NCBI RefSeq assembly: GCF_900142035.1
Contig: NZ_FQZI01000007.1
Span: 22,634 to 86,633 of the forward strand
Direction of reading: 5' to 3'
DNA: 64,000 nucleotides
Origin: Flavobacterium terrae
GTDB lineage: Bacteria > Bacteroidota > Bacteroidia > Flavobacteriales > Flavobacteriaceae
The position numbers and the translations under genes were made by a program. How positions within the stretch are numbered: position 1 is the first letter of the stretch; each line of letters starts with the position of its first letter. Below, piece by piece: positions 63,286 to 64,000 of the stretch. Under the pieces are notes generated by a model. It was given only the letters and a program-made list of their open reading frames with translations, had not been told where the DNA came from and searched no databases.

Positions 63286-63882
63286 ATGAACTTTCTAGCT
63301 CACATATATTTATCTGGAGATAATGAATTGCTAAAAATTGGCAATTTCATGGCAGATGGAATTAGAGGACAACAATACACTAATTTTCCAATTGATGTAC
63401 AGAAAGGAGTTTTACTTCATAGATCAATCGACTCATTTACAGACGCCAACATAACATACCGAAAAAGCAAGCATCGACTTCATGAAAAATACGGACACTA
63501 TTCTGGTGTTATAATGGATATTATTTATGACCATTATTTAGCCAAAAATTGGAAAAATTATTCCAATATAGCTTTAGATGATTATGCTGATGATTTTTAT
63601 GAATCCTTAAAAAAAAATTATGACATCCTTACAGATAAAACTAAGAATATGATGCCTTATATGATAGCTCGAAATTGGCTCAAAAGTTATGCAAGTATTG
63701 GAGGATTAGAAATGATTCTTTTCCAAATGGATCATAGAACAAAAAACAGAGCAAACATGCAGGAAGCTATCGTAGAATTACAAGAATTTTACACTCTTTT
63801 TGAAGAAGAATTTACTTCTTTTTTTAGCGAATTACAAGAACATTGTAAAATAAAACTTGTAGAAATTAATAAAATCTTCTAA
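63286..63882 (+). CDS. ACP phosphodiesterase-like (AcpH/DUF479) protein
   Basis: A 198-residue protein starting MNFLAHIYLSGDNELLKIGNFMADGIRG and continuing with GVLLHRSIDSFTDANITYRKSKHRLHEKYGHYSGVIMDIIYDHYLAKNW. The His/Asp pattern (MNFLAH, GNFMAD, LHRSIDSFTD, DIIYDHYLA) is that of the acyl-carrier-protein phosphodiesterase family, an HD-like metal-dependent hydrolase that removes phosphopantetheine from ACP. The length fits. It lies upstream of a terminator shared with the rRNA operon. Confidence 0.85.
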   Translation: MNFLAHIYLSGDNELLKIGNFMADGIRGQQYTNFPIDVQKGVLLHRSIDSFTDANITYRKSKHRLHEKYGHYSGVIMDIIYDHYLAKNWKNYSNIALDDYADDFYESLKKNYDILTDKTKNMMPYMIARNWLKSYASIGGLEMILFQMDHRTKNRANMQEAIVELQEFYTLFEEEFTSFFSELQEHCKIKLVEINKIF

Positions 63883-63911
63883 ATCTTCATTTAAAAAAAT
63901 AGCTAAAAAAC

Positions 63912-63943
63912 AAAAAACCCTATCAGATTTGATAGGGTTTTTT
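63912..63943. terminator. bidirectional terminator of the rRNA operon
   Basis: AAAAAACCCTATCA pairs with TGATAGGGTTTTTT around a 4-base loop. It lies between the AcpH-like gene (+) and the 5S rRNA gene end (-). Confidence 0.85.
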
Positions 63944-63950
63944 AAAAGAA

Positions 63951-64000
63951 AGGCGGCGACATACTCTCCCACAGGATTGCAGTACCATCTGCGCAGGCGG
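63951..64000 (-). rRNA. rrf: 5S rRNA, 3' part (window ends inside)
   Basis: On the minus strand the sequence includes GATGGTACTGCAATC and GTGGGAGAGTATGTCGCCGCC, the conserved 3' part of bacterial 5S rRNA. The rest of the rRNA operon lies beyond the window. Confidence 0.88.

Noticed and set aside
1..64000. CRISPR array
   Set aside because: No regularly spaced 25-40 base direct repeats were seen. The palindromes found are single inverted repeats with different sequences.

Overview
The window looks like a member of the Flavobacteriaceae (Flavobacterium-like). The DNA is AT-rich. Several genes are preceded by the Bacteroidota -7 promoter element TAnnTTTG. SusC/SusD, RteC, DUF6520, DUF6943 and fused CzcA-type gene types typical of that phylum are present. 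A displaced tRNA 3' end at 51888-51909, followed by its old terminator, marks the right end of an integrated element. Everything left of it is accessory DNA, and everything right of it (about 51.9-64 kb) reads as ordinary chromosome.

The accessory part falls into blocks. (1) 1-1.75 kb: small unnamed genes, two of them hydrophobic. (2) 1.8-2.94 kb: no convincing protein gene, but a chain of long nested inverted repeats. Every non-Watson-Crick pair inside the five main stems (2041-2864) is a G-U wobble when the + strand is folded, so this is a candidate large structured RNA (or folded single-stranded DNA). (3) 3.1-27.3 kb: a heavy-metal block with a Zn/Cd P-type ATPase, a CzcB adaptor, a CzcA pump fused to its outer-membrane channel, a di-haem oxidoreductase/Rieske/barrel operon, a MerC-like protein, a copper P-type ATPase, and a second RND system with two adaptors and a pump split into two reading frames. 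Small Cys/His-rich metal-binding proteins accompany it. (4) 27.4-33 kb: element maintenance, with a helicase-loader pair, an excisionase-like HTH protein, RteC, and a fused alpha-oxoamine synthase/acetyltransferase. (5) 33.2-44.1 kb: an AraC-family regulator, a MauE/DoxX membrane protein, a long secreted-type protein and a DUF6520 mini-protein, convergent with an S9 peptidase, SusD and SusC. A second structured RNA lies in the SusC leader. (6) 44.2-49.1 kb: a defence island with a type II Thoeris-like pair (TIR plus membrane/macro-like effector), convergent with an ABC-three-component system. (7) 49.3-51.7 kb: a cation diffusion facilitator and a Fic protein with an array of operator-like sites.

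The chromosomal flank carries a membrane protein, a patatin-like lipase, a SIMPL protein, a rhomboid protein, an LpxL-like acyltransferase, a class V aminotransferase, SelO, a double SRPBCC protein, a VOC protein, two small secreted proteins, GlmM, an AcpH-like protein, and the 3' end of a 5S rRNA gene on the minus strand.

No integrase, relaxase or conjugation genes lie inside the window, so whether the element is an ICE or an IME cannot be decided here. The left end is outside the window.
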